A model generated the notes under the pieces. That model saw only the letters and a program-made list of their open reading frames with translations, was not told where the DNA came from and searched no databases. Both the position numbers and the translations under genes were made by a program. A stretch of DNA of 51,392 bases from Chara braunii (taxonomy: Eukaryota > Streptophyta > Charophyceae > Charales > Characeae), in NCBI GenBank assembly GCA_003427395.1, contig BFEA01000484.1:1117545-1168936 (forward strand). Direction: 5' to 3'. Positions 22,344 through 32,307 of this stretch are shown piece after piece; positions within the stretch are counted from its first letter, which is position 1; every line of letters starts with the position of its first letter.

Positions 22344-22476
22344 TATATATATATATATACTCCTGATGAGTCGGTGAAACTCCGACGAAACAGTTTGTCA
22401 CAGCCCCTCGTTTGTTGTCCTCTTCTCCCTCTCTGCCTACGGTTTCCCGGGCAGTTCCATTTGACGATATATAGGA
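22344..22476 (+). mobile_element. ~100-bp insertion carrying the hammerhead core
   Basis: The duplicate unit in copy A (21400-21425) runs from a TATATATA tract straight into ACGATATACGTATG. At the matching place in the second unit about 100 extra bases appear, from the longer AT tract through the hammerhead core and a pyrimidine-rich stretch to GATATATAGGAGG. So the ribozyme arrived after the 0.9-kb unit duplicated, or was lost from the first unit. Retrozyme-like origin is an inference. Confidence 0.45.
22363..22399 (+). ncRNA. Hammerhead ribozyme core (probably degenerate or cut-down)
   Basis: The core CTGATGA (22363-22369) is followed by stem II GTCGG/CCGAC (22370-22374 and 22382-22386, loop TGAAACT), then GAAAC (22387-22391) and GTC (22397-22399). 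This is the complete conserved hammerhead core in type I order. Stem III would be 3 bp (ACA with TGT, loop GTT), with cleavage after C22399. Stem I is not visible: the bases before 22363 (..TATACTC) do not pair with those after 22399 (ACAGCC..). It may act only as a dimer, or be dead. Confidence 0.6.
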
Positions 22477-22966
22477 GGATATACGTATGTGCCGATCACT
22501 TCTCACGATCATAATGAGACTTTTCTCAGCCATATATATATGTGATCGCACGCAGTCAAATTCTAAGTCTAAACCACAAACATATATGCAATCACATCAA
22601 AGATTCAATAAAAATTCACGCACTACACGGGGTTAACTTAAACCATTTTTTATATTCATGCCTCTTGCTTTAGACATGTAAGTCTCAACCTTTGTCCAAC
22701 CTTCCAAAATAAGTACTCAGTAGCTTCATTAAATGATCATTCAATAAAAGATCGGGTGAAAATCTTAGTAAGATAAATAAAATCACCAAGGTTAAAGACT
22801 TAAAGCCTTTAGGTTGGGTAATGAGAGTGGATTGGAGTTGAATCGTAAACCGACGAATCGAGAATCGACTTGTTATCACTGATAACAGATGATTATCCTC
22901 ATGGGATCAAGCTGAACCTAGTTCATATTTTGAATCGAATCGATCAATAGGACCAGTATCACAAAA

Positions 22967-23451
22967 CAGCGGATGTGGGAAGATGCACACAAAGTAATGC
23001 ACACAATCACTGAGTAGTAAAAGAAACAGTAGGCAAGATTGATAATGATAATAGGAAGAAGTAGACCACATCCGATCAAACCTTCCAACCCAATGATCCG
23101 CCTCCTTTTCGTCAAACCTGCCGCTGGACTAGCGTCCGTTAGCCAACCCAGAAGGTTGAGAGTATCGTCAACATGTGGTCAGGCATCAACATCGCGAAGT
23201 TCCTACGAAAAACACACTTAGGGTCTCCCTAGACCGTCCGCGGCAAGGCCTGCGGATCGTGGGGACAGAGATATCTCGAAATTCCACCGGTCACCGTATT
23301 GCAGAAGGCTCTGGTAGACTCCCACAAATTGGGGTCGAAATTATCTGATACCGCGGGTTCGAAGGCCCAAACCAACCGAAGGGGCTACTAGAAACACAAC
23401 AAACAATTAACAGACTGACAAGATGTGAAGCCCTGTCTAAATTTAAAAAAA
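22967..23451 (-). repeat. Pseudo-LTR, element 3' side
   Basis: 485 bp, nearly identical to 27919-28421. Both start CAGCGGATGTGGGAAGATGC and end in ACAAGATGTGAA.CCCTGTC followed by an A-rich run. It lacks an 18-base block (ATCTACTTATACTACCCG) present in the other copy near 28128. Direct repeats of this kind arise in Penelope-like elements from tandem or partial insertion and are not true LTRs. Confidence 0.92.
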
Positions 23452-23599
23452 CCAAGCAAGACACACACAAGCCCAAAAACTCCCTATTAAAAAGCAAAAC
23501 TCAATCGAGGGTGTCCGGAGGAGAGACTTCAAAAAAGCGACTGATCCTAGCGGATTCCTTGTCCACACAAAGTCAAATTAAAACAGAAAAAAAGAACCC

Positions 23600-24987
23600 T
23601 CGTGAGCAGGACTATTCTAATTCAATCGTATCCTACATCAATACAGCAATTTGACAGTTTGCTTCCATATGTCATCTCGTCGAAAAGCAAAACGCTTGAG
23701 AACCTGCTTGAAGAATGCGTCAGGAAAGTCCTTCAAAGAGATCTCGCGTCGCAAGGCGCGTACTGTGTCTGGTATTGCCAGACGAATGAAGGTGTTCTGA
23801 TCAACCATGTGGAGGTATCCGCTGATGGCACTTGTCGCTTACAGCCCCAGGAGAAATAGGATTTGGCCATTCAAAAATTCCAGGCGGTCCGATTCCAACA
23901 GTCGTGCCTCATTCCTTGAAATCTGAACACTGGCCATATACGGAAAGGATTGTGTGACGTGCACTTGGCAACCAAGAAAATTATGATTCCCAGTACCATC
24001 ATCCGTTCTTTTGAGCTATAGATCACTCGGATAGCAGGTCCGAAAAGCTTCAAATAGTGCATCATCTCCCTTGCGAGTGGACGTAACCAACAAGATGTCA
24101 TCCATTAGGCGCATAGCAAAAAGGCAACGAGCGGCCTTACCAATACCACAGATAAAGTTGTACTAAGAAAAAGCACATAAGATGCATGCTAGGGGAGGGC
24201 TGGTACTTTTTCCCATGGGTATTCCCACCTCCTGCTTCAACAAAACACCCGTAGCATGGAAATAGGTGTGATTCAGCTCAAGGAATGTGAAGGCACGGAT
24301 ATCGTTAAGGGTAAGTTTTCTCCAATGGTCCCCTCCCGTAGTCAGTCTGAAACTCGCCCCTTTTCCCATCGTATTGACCCTGACGAATACGTGGCCTCTG
24401 TCCAGATGGTACTGTATGAGCTAGTCAACAGCTCGGCGGATATCAGCGTGAGGAAGTTTCGTGAACATATCCTTGATATCGAAGGAATACGATCGAATAA
24501 CACGGTTCCCTCCAAGACGGAGAAACTTCGCATTCGCTGAGCCTAGCTTCGCTGTCAAGTCCGACACAGCTGACAGGTTAAAGTGCCAGTGCTTCGGAAT
24601 TGTGCTAAGCAAGTAGTTCAGGGCCTTAGAAACGACACGTCCCGTACGAGTCGTTGGCTCGTTGAAAGAGGGGCAAATAGGACGGTAGCGATTCAAATCT
24701 TTGTGTTTGGGCAAGATGTAAGTTGCCCTAAACTTCCCCTGAGTGTTCCACCTAACAAAGGATTTCAAGCCTGCCGAAGTCACATCCTCTCAAAATTTCC
24801 GGAGCACAAGGCTCTCCTGGCAATCCATGATACGATATCCAGGATTCAGTACATAGGTATCCATCAACGCTTGGTAATAGATCAGAGGACACATAACCAC
24901 TGTTTCACCAGCATTACGATCCACAGCAGTAAAAACCAATCCCTCAAAGCGGTGCTTGATCTCAAGCACTTTGTGCAAGAAAGGCAA
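23600..24987 (-). pseudogene. Reverse transcriptase domain of the Penelope-like element
   Basis: RT motifs appear in order on the minus strand. Motif 1 is VFTAVDRNAGETVVMCPLIY (near 24920); motif 2 is YILPKHKDLNRYRPICPS (near 24720); motif A is SFDIKDMFTKLPHADIR (near 24460); motif B is GIPMGKSTSPPLACIL (near 24195); motif C is RLMDDILLVTS, with the catalytic Asp pair at 24098-24103. The long stretch between motif 2 and motif A leaves room for the insertion-in-fingers domain reported for this clade and telomerase; I infer it from length only. A frameshift near 24400 and a change of frame before motif C break the gene. Thumb-like sequence continues to about 23600. Confidence 0.85.
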
Positions 24988-25955
24988 TGCTTATTGCTAG
25001 ACGCAGAGGAAAAACAGACTGACAGTACTTCATTACTGAAGTAAGGCGGATCATCGACGCGGTTATACCAATTGGCAAAACCAGAAAGCAGTTCCTCATG
25101 AAAGGAGGATACGCGATCGTCAATACCTGCACAAGGCACGTTGTTAGCGTTGCTCAACAGGAGGTGAATCCCGTTGAGGTCACTTAGCCGAAACAAGACA
25201 TGATTTCCCGAGCGTGGGAGGTCAAGACCTGCGCAAGTGCAAGTCAGCACACTGCGTGTCGAGAGATTACGCATGTTGTGCAATAAATCGGCTATAGATG
25301 GGTTTTTTGTCCCAACTATCCGAACCTTCCTCCGTGCTCGGTACAAAAAAAACACTTCGGCAAGTTTTGTAACATGATAGCGTCGTTAACCGCTTTACAT
25401 AGTTCAGAAATGATAATACGGTCATCAAAATGAATACGAAAAACCAAATCAACATTAAGACTCAGGCCGAAGTGATCCCGAAAGCAGCGTGACAAAAGTC
25501 TACGAAGATACTTGCGAGTCGATTTCTTTGAAAAATCCTTGATCACTCGGTATATGTGTAAATAGGATCGCATGCCCCAGTTACGCAATACAGAGATCTG
25601 TCGAGGATTTCGGAGGATACTGATTAAGATCTTTTTTAGATAACCACAACGCGTTGACCATTTGCAGACATGTAGAACCGAAAAAACTACCTCCCGATTG
25701 CAACAGCGATTTACAATCCCTCAAACAGAAGGTTCCAGAAGCATGTATAATCTTAGTACCACCAAAAGCTTTGACAAGCTTACCCCANNTGGGCTGCCAG
25801 ATATTACCTGGCTGGATACAAAAGTCGACTGTGGTATTACCTGATAGTAGAATATTATCAAAGANGGCGAANAAATCAACCATNCATTCAGAAGCGGTAG
25901 TTATGNGGNAACGGATAGGTATCCAAGAGTCACAGTTGGAGTTGGTAGTCCTTCT
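24988..25955 (-). pseudogene. Linker region with CxC motif between endonuclease and RT
   Basis: Coding resemblance continues in shifted frames: 25581-25883 in the nuclease frame, 25316-25588 in another, and 24882-25355 back in the first. The last contains SVLTCTCAGLDLPRSGNH, with the Cys-Thr-Cys codons at 25233-25241. A short CxC-bearing domain between EN and RT is characteristic of the permuted Penelope clade. Several N bases at 25788-25915 leave part of the region unreadable, so one frame break could be a sequencing artefact. Confidence 0.7.
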
Positions 25956-26489
25956 TCATCGTGCACGCTCGTGCTTACCAACCTTACTACGACTAAGCTT
26001 AGTGCCCGTTTTTGCGCACCCGCTAGTGTTAAGGAATGGGGACCAGAGTTTAATATACGTGCGCTCCAACTTCTCCAACTCGTTCCCCACTAGGATGTCG
26101 ACGGGAATCAGTAGGTAATTACCTGAACCGAAATTACCTAACCAACGGTGAAAGTGCGAGGGTTTACGATTAGAACAGGCATATATATGCTCGCGCCATC
26201 GTGTGTCCACATCCCGTGAGGATTTCCCAATGTAAAACAATTTACAAAACGGAGAGATTCCGACATACACGCAATCTGAAAGATCCAAGAAATTCAAACC
26301 ATGGCGGTCATACAGATTCAACCAACAGTCAACAAATTTATTAGCCCAACGTATCTGTTTTTGGACTGCAAGCAAAAGAAAGGTAAGACGGAGCAGTTTC
26401 TCAACGCGTTTGTCTACTTTCGTGGACTCACACCAAGGATGAGAAAGAAAGCGGCAAACCTTCCAGAGCTGCGGTATAGATAACCGCGT
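25956..26489 (-). pseudogene. GIY-YIG endonuclease domain of the Penelope-like element
   Basis: The frame continues from the TGA at 26490. A hydrophobic/basic lead (VEKLLRLTFLLLAVQKQIRW) precedes the nuclease: CVYVGISPFCKLFYIGKSSR, then DVDTRWREHIYACS and a terminal ELEKLERTYIKLWSPFLN. These give the GIY (as VYV), YIG, catalytic Arg (TRWREH), catalytic Glu (LERTYI) and final Asn of the family. The YIG lies at 26226-26234 and the Glu at 26064-26066. The frame ends at TGA 25956-25958. All catalytic positions remain despite decay elsewhere. Confidence 0.82.
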
Positions 26490-27746
26490 TCACACATCGG
26501 TGGCAGGTGCATCCTCCTGCTCGGCGTTCGTATCGTCGGAGATCGCGTTCCGTTCAAGTTCGACTCTGGCCAGTGCACTGGCAAAGGCTCGCTTGGTTCG
26601 GTGATCCGCGATATCAAAGATTGCTTCAAACTTCTTATCATAATGGATGTCCTCCTCTCGACAAATCCGTTGCAGCTTCGTGGTATCGAGGTCCTTCAGC
26701 TCCCGAAGAACGTTGTCCCGATATCGCAGGCGCTCTAGGGAAGCTTTCGAGAGCGGCGTCAAGCTCGGATTCTTCTTCTTCGACGGGGTGCGCCGCTTGG
26801 ACAAAGGAGTAGCGATCTTCTTAGAGGTTGATGTGGGGGTGAGTCCTCCTCCACCTTTCTTGGACTTCGAGCGAGTCAATCGTCCAGTCAACTTGACTGG
26901 CTTCAAGATACCCCGCTTCGGGGTGCGCTTGGCGGGCAGCTCCATTGGCAGACTCGGGTCTTCAAATACGGGCTCAGGGCCACGTTTCCGCTTCTCCGAA
27001 ATCTTCAGGCGATCAACACAGGCGCCGAGCTCCTATGCAACACTCGTATCACTAGCATCTCCCTGGCTAGAGGCAGACTCGTCAACATCCGAGCGGTATG
27101 ACACCTTCTTCTTGCCACGGTCCAACTTTGATGGCCCCGCCACAACTTGATTTAGTCGTTGAATGAGGCGATCCTCCAAGTTGCCTACATGCATCGCAAG
27201 CTGGATCTGTAGATCCTTCTGCATCTCCGCACGCTATTGATCCTCCAGTATCAATTTCTGCTTCCGTTTCCTAGCCTTCTTTTCCGCGGTGATGCGTTCC
27301 TCCTCTAAATGAGCTGCTTCCTCTGCCTCATGTCGTTGAGCTTCTTCCTTCTCCAACTTCTTACATGCTTTCTGCTCTCGTTTTTCACGCTCCGTGGCGT
27401 AGTGCTCCTCCATAACAGCGACACTTTTGCCGAGCTTCTCGATAGTGCTCCTGATTTGCGGATCCAAGGCGGGAGATGGTTCGCGCGACCTTGGTTCGTA
27501 CCTCCTAGGGGACCTGGCTCGCCGTGAGTCAAACGAAGTTGTTGGTTTCGCTTTTGAGTAGCGTTTGCTCCTGTTCGGACACTGATTGGCGTAGTGTCCC
27601 ACTTCATTACATGCAAAGCATGTTGGAGGCCGGTACGGTCTTCGTTCTCCATGCTCGTCAGGAGAGTCACGATCCCTTCTCCCGCGGTCCCACTCGCCGC
27701 GCTCCCTGTCACGCTCGTTCCGGTCATAATACCCTTGTGAAGACAT
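26490..27746 (-). pseudogene. Penelope-like element, zinc-knuckle (gag-like) N-terminal region, broken
   Basis: From ATG at 27746 the protein begins MSSQGYYDRNERDRERGEWD and has an Arg/Asp-rich head. A CCHC knuckle follows, CFACNEVGHYANQC (C-x2-C-x4-H-x4-C, about 27600), then an SR-like linker, a strongly charged probable coiled coil (YATEREKREQKACKKLEKEE region) and a basic C-terminal part rich in KRTPKRG and SKSKKGGGG. Such a region would bind the element RNA. Two in-frame TAG stops (27234-27236, 27033-27035) break it and a TGA (26490-26492) separates it from the endonuclease region, which continues in the same frame. The ancestral protein may have been one polyprotein. Confidence 0.75.
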
Positions 27747-27918
27747 CGTGCCACGCCGAATCCCTCGTCCTGCGTGGAAGGAGAGTCCCCCTGCGACTGA
27801 CAACAAGAACACGTCAGTCACCGAAGATACTACAAGTGAAAAGGTAAAGACATAGAACGCTCTAACGTGCTCACTCGGCCCAGTAAGTAGATCTCCGGGT
27901 AAGTTCACACGCGTAATG

Positions 27919-28421
27919 CAGCGGATGTGGGAAGATGCACACAAAGTAATGCACACAATCACTAAGTAGTAAAAAAGCCAGTAGGCAAGATTGATGATGA
28001 TAATAGGAAGAAGTAGACCACATCCGATCAAACCTTTCAACCCAGTGATCCGCCTCCTTTCTGTCAAACCCGCCGCCGGACTAGCGTCCGTTGGCCAACC
28101 CAGAAGGTTGAGAGTATCGTCAACAATCTACTTATACTACCCGTGGTCAGGCATCAACATTGTGGAGTTCCTACGAAAAACACACTTAGGGTCTCCCTAG
28201 ACCGTCCGCGGCAAGGCCTGCGGATCGTCGGGGACAGAGATATCTCGAAATTCCACCATTTACCGTATTACAGAAGACTCTGGTAGGTTCTCATAAATTG
28301 GGGTCGAAATTATCTGATACCGCGGGTTCGAAGGCCCAAACCAACGTAAGGGGCTACTAGAAACACAACAAACAATTAACAGACTGACAAGATGTGAAAC
28401 CCTGTCCAAATTTTAAAAAAC
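27919..28421 (-). repeat. Pseudo-LTR, element 5' side
   Basis: 503 bp direct repeat partner of 22967-23451. Its downstream edge, read on the minus strand, lies about 170 bases before the ATG of the zinc-knuckle frame, so it supplies the 5' leader and presumably the promoter. Confidence 0.92.
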
Positions 28422-28599
28422 AGGTCAATCCCCAAGCTAAATATCAGTGTATGTGAGATAAACTTCCATAACACATTTTCACTCAAAGTTATGTGTCAAT
28501 TATGTCTAAGTCTACCATAAATCAGTTTCCAAAGAAAAGGTAGACCTTTATCAGAATGTCCCCCATACAGAGTGGATTGCCCGTATCGCTACTTGTCAA

Positions 28600-29200
28600 A
28601 ATATAATTCGTCTCCTCTAAACTAAGAAGATTTTGGCAGCGCTTTCCGTATGAAAAGTGCATTTTTTGAATTTATATTAGCTCGTAAACAAAAATTGAAA
28701 TAATTTTGTCTAACTCCCTGAAGTCAAAAACTCCAGAAAGTCAAATTTTGTCTATCTCCTTGAAGTAGTAAAAATTTGGGCAGCATCTCCTTTAGATAAG
28801 TAGGTTTCCGAGATTTATACTAAGTCGGATAAGAACTCAAAGTAAGATTTTGAGTTCAGCTAATACAAAATTTTACTAACTCTTGAGATTTTTAAAAATT
28901 TCGGCAGTGCTTCGCGTAGAGAAAGTTACTTACCAAGATTTATACAAAGCTAAGTTCAGAAATCTAAAACAACTTTGACTTTTTCAGGTTCAAATTTTGT
29001 CTAACTCCTTGGATTAATAAAAATTTGGGTAGCACTCCCTTTCGAAAATGAGGCTTTCCAGATTTTTACTATGCCATGTACAAAACTTAGACAAGTTGAA
29101 CTTTCAAAAGTCAAATTTTCCTTAGCTCCTTGTTTTTTTAGAAATTTCGGCAGCGCTTCTCGTAGAGAAAATAGCTTATCAATATTTATACAAGACCAAG
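28600..29200 (+). repeat. Alternating two-monomer array (A-B-A-B-A), ~125 bp per monomer, in copy A
   Basis: Monomer A carries TCGGCAGCGCTTCNCGTAGA-like words (28631, 28895, 29143) and monomer B carries TTTGGGCAGCACTCCCTTT-like words (28773, 29023), in strict alternation. Each monomer also holds a TTTTGTCTAACTCCTTG-like word. The same A-B-A-B-A order is kept in copy B at 40931-41440. Confidence 0.85.
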
Positions 29201-29439
29201 TATAACAAATGATCCCAGAAAAATGTGAGAATTGACGTAAGTAAATAAAAAACTCGGCTCAGAAAATGCAGTAATTGAACTAACGCCTATGGCTCCAGCT
29301 TGTGGCGAGCAATTAAAGCAACTACATGTCAAACTCAAACTCAGACTAAGTAGTGAACTCAATTTCTCACGTGCAAGGCCAAACTACATTGGTAAGTACT
29401 CTAACAGGTCCCCAAGTCAAATCCTCATAGATTAGTTTG

Positions 29440-30480
29440 TGAAACCTTCAGATGATGTATCCCTTATACCCAACTTACATATGGCATGATGTTAGACCAT
29501 TCAACTTAGAAACTAGCATGCCTTAAGATATATATGAATATGTTGCACAACTACTTTTCTCTTCCTTGGGCATATGATTAGACCATTCAGCTTAGAAACA
29601 ATGTGTACTCGCCCTGAACTGCTTGATATAAAAGTTTAATAATTTTCTGACTTTGTTCTAAAAAAGAAAAGAAAAGATGGGGAGGGGACTGAGTCATTCA
29701 ACTTAGAAACAATGCTCAGCTTGTCCAAATTACGTCCACGTATATTCTGTGATTTTTCCTTCTCTTTTTAATGATATGGCTTAGCACCGGACCATTCAAC
29801 TGAGAAACAATGTCCAACTGTCAATTCATGTGCAAATATAAATAAGATATTTTCTGTTATACTCAGTTTATACCTATGTGTGTGGCTTCAGGCTAAACCA
29901 TTCAGCAAACAATGCTTAGCCTTAGACAAAAAAATCCTCCTTCAGAAATTTAGCTTCGACACAATGTTCAACCTATCCCCAAACCATTCAAAGTATGAAG
30001 TTGAATCCCTTAGCCTAACTTCAGTAAAAAATCCCAAATAAAACAGATGGATCAAAACATTCACTTAAAAACAATGCTTGATCCCAAAGATGAGTCAGAC
30101 AAACCCTCAAAAATAAACACACCAACCAGGTCATTCAGCTTAGAAACAATGTATGGTCCTTCAAAAAACAACCAAATAAACATAACCCTAGGTCATTCAG
30201 CTTAGAAACAATGCCCAGTCCTTGGTTGACCCGGTCAAAGGCATGCAAACTGCCTTCCTCCCACCTTTCCCTAGTTCAACCCTTAAGAAACCCCAAATAA
30301 AATAGACGGACAAAACCATTCACTTAAAAACAATGCTTGGTTTCAAAGATGAGTCAGAGAAACCCTCATAAATAAACACAGCAACCAGGTCATTCAGCTT
30401 AAAAACAATGTCTGGTCCTTCAGAAAACAACCAAATAAACATAACTCTGGGTCATTTAGTTTAGAAACAATGCCCAGTCC
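29440..30480 (+). repeat. Dispersed short repeat CCATTCAACTTAGAAACAATG in copy A
   Basis: The words ACCATTCA, CTTAGAAACAATG or close variants recur about a dozen times at irregular 50-130 base spacing. A larger duplication (about 30010-30290 and 30275-30545) includes TCCTTGGTTGA.CCGGTCAAA and CTGCCTTCCTCCCACC. In copy B the matching word is GACCACCCAAACTTATGGAA, so the motif has evolved in concert within each copy. Confidence 0.75.
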
Positions 30481-32307
30481 TTGGTTGAACCGGTCAAACG
30501 CATGCAAACTGCCTTCCTCCCACCTTCCCCTAGTTCAACCCTTAATCTATTTTCAATCAAAATAAACAAGAAATTTAGGCTTCACTCTCACACATGTTCC
30601 TTCCTTTCAGTCTGATTGAATCTTGAAAAGAAAACAAAAGTCATAGGGGAACACATGCATACAAAAGTCAAACTAGAAAAAGATAGTCAACATGGGTATA
30701 GAGAACTCTCGTAGTTCGCTTTTTGTTCCTTCCATTCGACAGGGAGAGAGGCAAATTGGACAATATATAAGTGTGTCACCTCTTGGCTATCTTCTCGCTG
30801 CTCCGGATTATTGTGCTCAACAAGCTATGTGCAGTTGCAGCGATACCTTGTACAGTGTAACGAAACCCAACAATATCTGGTAGTGCCTAACGCAACTCAG
30901 TTAGATGTGCAGCAACACTGCGCATTTGCAGTGTGCAACGATAATGCTTAGCGGGTAGCTCAGAGGGTACAACCTATACAATAATGCACAGTGTCGGATG
31001 TTTCCAGCTGGATCGTACACAACAACAACAACATCCTAGTATACGCAAAGTCGCTCACACAGACCATCAAAAATACCTGGTACGCATCCTCCTTCAACTC
31101 GTATTTGCGCTAAAAAATAAAATCCGAAAAATTTCCAGTACTTCTAGTGTCAGTCCTAAGTTTAACTTAGCTTTCACCCCCGGCAACCTCATTAGAATTT
31201 TGGCAGGCTTAGTCTTACTCAAAACCTTCACAGCAAACGTAGTGGTCAGTTGGCACAGCCTTCAGACAGATTTTCCCCAACGCGTACACTTACCACCCAC
31301 TGACTCGTATACACGTCGAACTCTTCGACCGTATTCTTGTACAAACAGGATAGATGAAACCCCACAAATCGTGAATATTTTTTTTTAAACTTGCTAGCTA
31401 AGAACGAGTCTCCTGTTAGAGCATGAGGAGATACGCACTCAGAGAAGTACTCCTCCCTCTAGGCCGATCAAGCACACGAATTATCTACACGAGCCATCAC
31501 TTCGGCTCGACAATCAGCCTGTCGATCAGAGGCGCATATAAGATGAGCAGGGCGAGCGAGGCAACAGTCATGATGTTGTGACAAACAGGGCCCGCAAACG
31601 ACACAGTGAGAAGAAAAAAAACAGTCTAACGATGAGCATCACATGTATTATGAAAAAGACTAGTTAACATGAGGGGGGCACGAGAACGAGTACAGAGGAA
31701 TAGATAGCCACCCTACCCTCTTACTCGATTGATGCGCAAAATCGAATGGATCTTCTACGATACCCACCGCTTGTTGAGACAAAATGAGCCAGTAATTTTC
31801 GACTTCGACTCCGACATTCAGTTCACAATACTTAAAAACACCCGTTTATTTCTTCTTCTCAACAAAACCGGTCGTCGTTCGATCCGTGCCATAGCCACTC
31901 TTCGATACCCCAACGCACTAACTTCCTTTACTAACTCTCTTTTCACTAAATTTGTACTAAAACTAATATCTAAATCGGTTCGTCGGCCTTTGAAACCCCA
32001 ATCTCAACTTCTTTCGTGCCTAATTTTATCACGAGTCGAGCAAGCTATCCATCTCCTCATCCGCCATGCCCGTTTCTCCCCTGTCGCTGCGTCCTTCCCT
32101 GCCACTTGTGCACCCGACGCAACTTCTCGTCCAGGTTCACTCCTTTCTTGCACTTGACCGCTACCTCCGCACTCCACCCTTTTTTCCTTTGTCGCCCTAC
32201 TCCCTTCGTTTTCCTTTGTGCCTCCATTGCCCATTCGTGCCAAGCTGCGCTAACCCAGAGACCACGACGGACGCCGAATGATATAGGTTGTACAACACTG
32301 TTCGCTG

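Larger units (their letters stand above)
20561..22966 (+). mobile_element. Copy A of the host retroelement repeat, middle piece
   Basis: Aligns with 39722-40722 (e.g. GCAATCGCA-AGGTG, GTGTTTCTCGTTC, CGCACGCGAACCGACGT, GCACCCTGCGGAGAGTGGGT). It is longer than copy B because a unit of ~910-1050 bp is tandemly duplicated: 20795-21705 and 21706-22757 each contain the CATATCGACTA.CAATG, CACTCAAGTGTC, CCCTGCGGAGAGTGGG and CACAATAGGTTGAGCGGACA blocks. No protein is encoded. It ends where the Penelope-like element is inserted. Confidence 0.88.
22967..28421 (-). mobile_element. Penelope-like retroelement with N-terminal GIY-YIG (Chlamys/Naiad type)
   Basis: The element inserts itself through a GIY-YIG nick and reverse transcription. 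On the minus strand it holds a CCHC knuckle (near 27600), GIY-YIG nuclease (26066-26270), a CxC motif (25233-25241) and an RT (23600-24987), between ~485 and ~503 bp direct repeats. The nuclease precedes the RT, the reverse of classical Penelope elements and the diagnostic order of the N-terminal-EN clade; the CxC linker is another hallmark. I see no CCHH motif in the nuclease, which fits the Chlamys branch. Copy B (near 40720) is the empty site; AAAACAG at 22963-22969 and 28417-28423 may be the target duplication. In-frame stops, frameshifts and ambiguous bases (25788-25915) make it non-autonomous now. Confidence 0.85.
28422..30560 (+). mobile_element. Copy A of the host retroelement repeat, 3' piece
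   Basis: Resumes exactly where copy A stopped at 22966 and aligns with 40723-42500 (GGTCAAT.CCAAGCTAAAT, GAGTGGAT.GCC.G.GTCGC, then shared tandem arrays). Non-coding throughout. Sequence 30561-32300 beyond it holds only short frames and nothing recognised. Confidence 0.85.

Noticed and set aside
23602-23859. 85-codon plus-strand ORF, and others at 24256-25044
   Set aside because: They are shadows on the opposite strand of the reverse transcriptase.
26507-27150. Plus-strand frames of 101 and 167 codons
   Set aside because: Opposite-strand shadows of the zinc-knuckle region, whose Arg/Lys/Ser bias keeps the antisense open.
27234-28067. Reading the minus-strand ORF from 28067 as one membrane plus zinc-knuckle protein
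   Set aside because: The first ~107 codons lie in the pseudo-LTR/leader; the ATG at 27746 fits the RNA-binding region better.
30948-31030. tRNA-like D-arm GCGGGTAGCTCAGAGGGTA
   Set aside because: No anticodon arm, T-arm (GGTTCGA) or closing acceptor stem follows.
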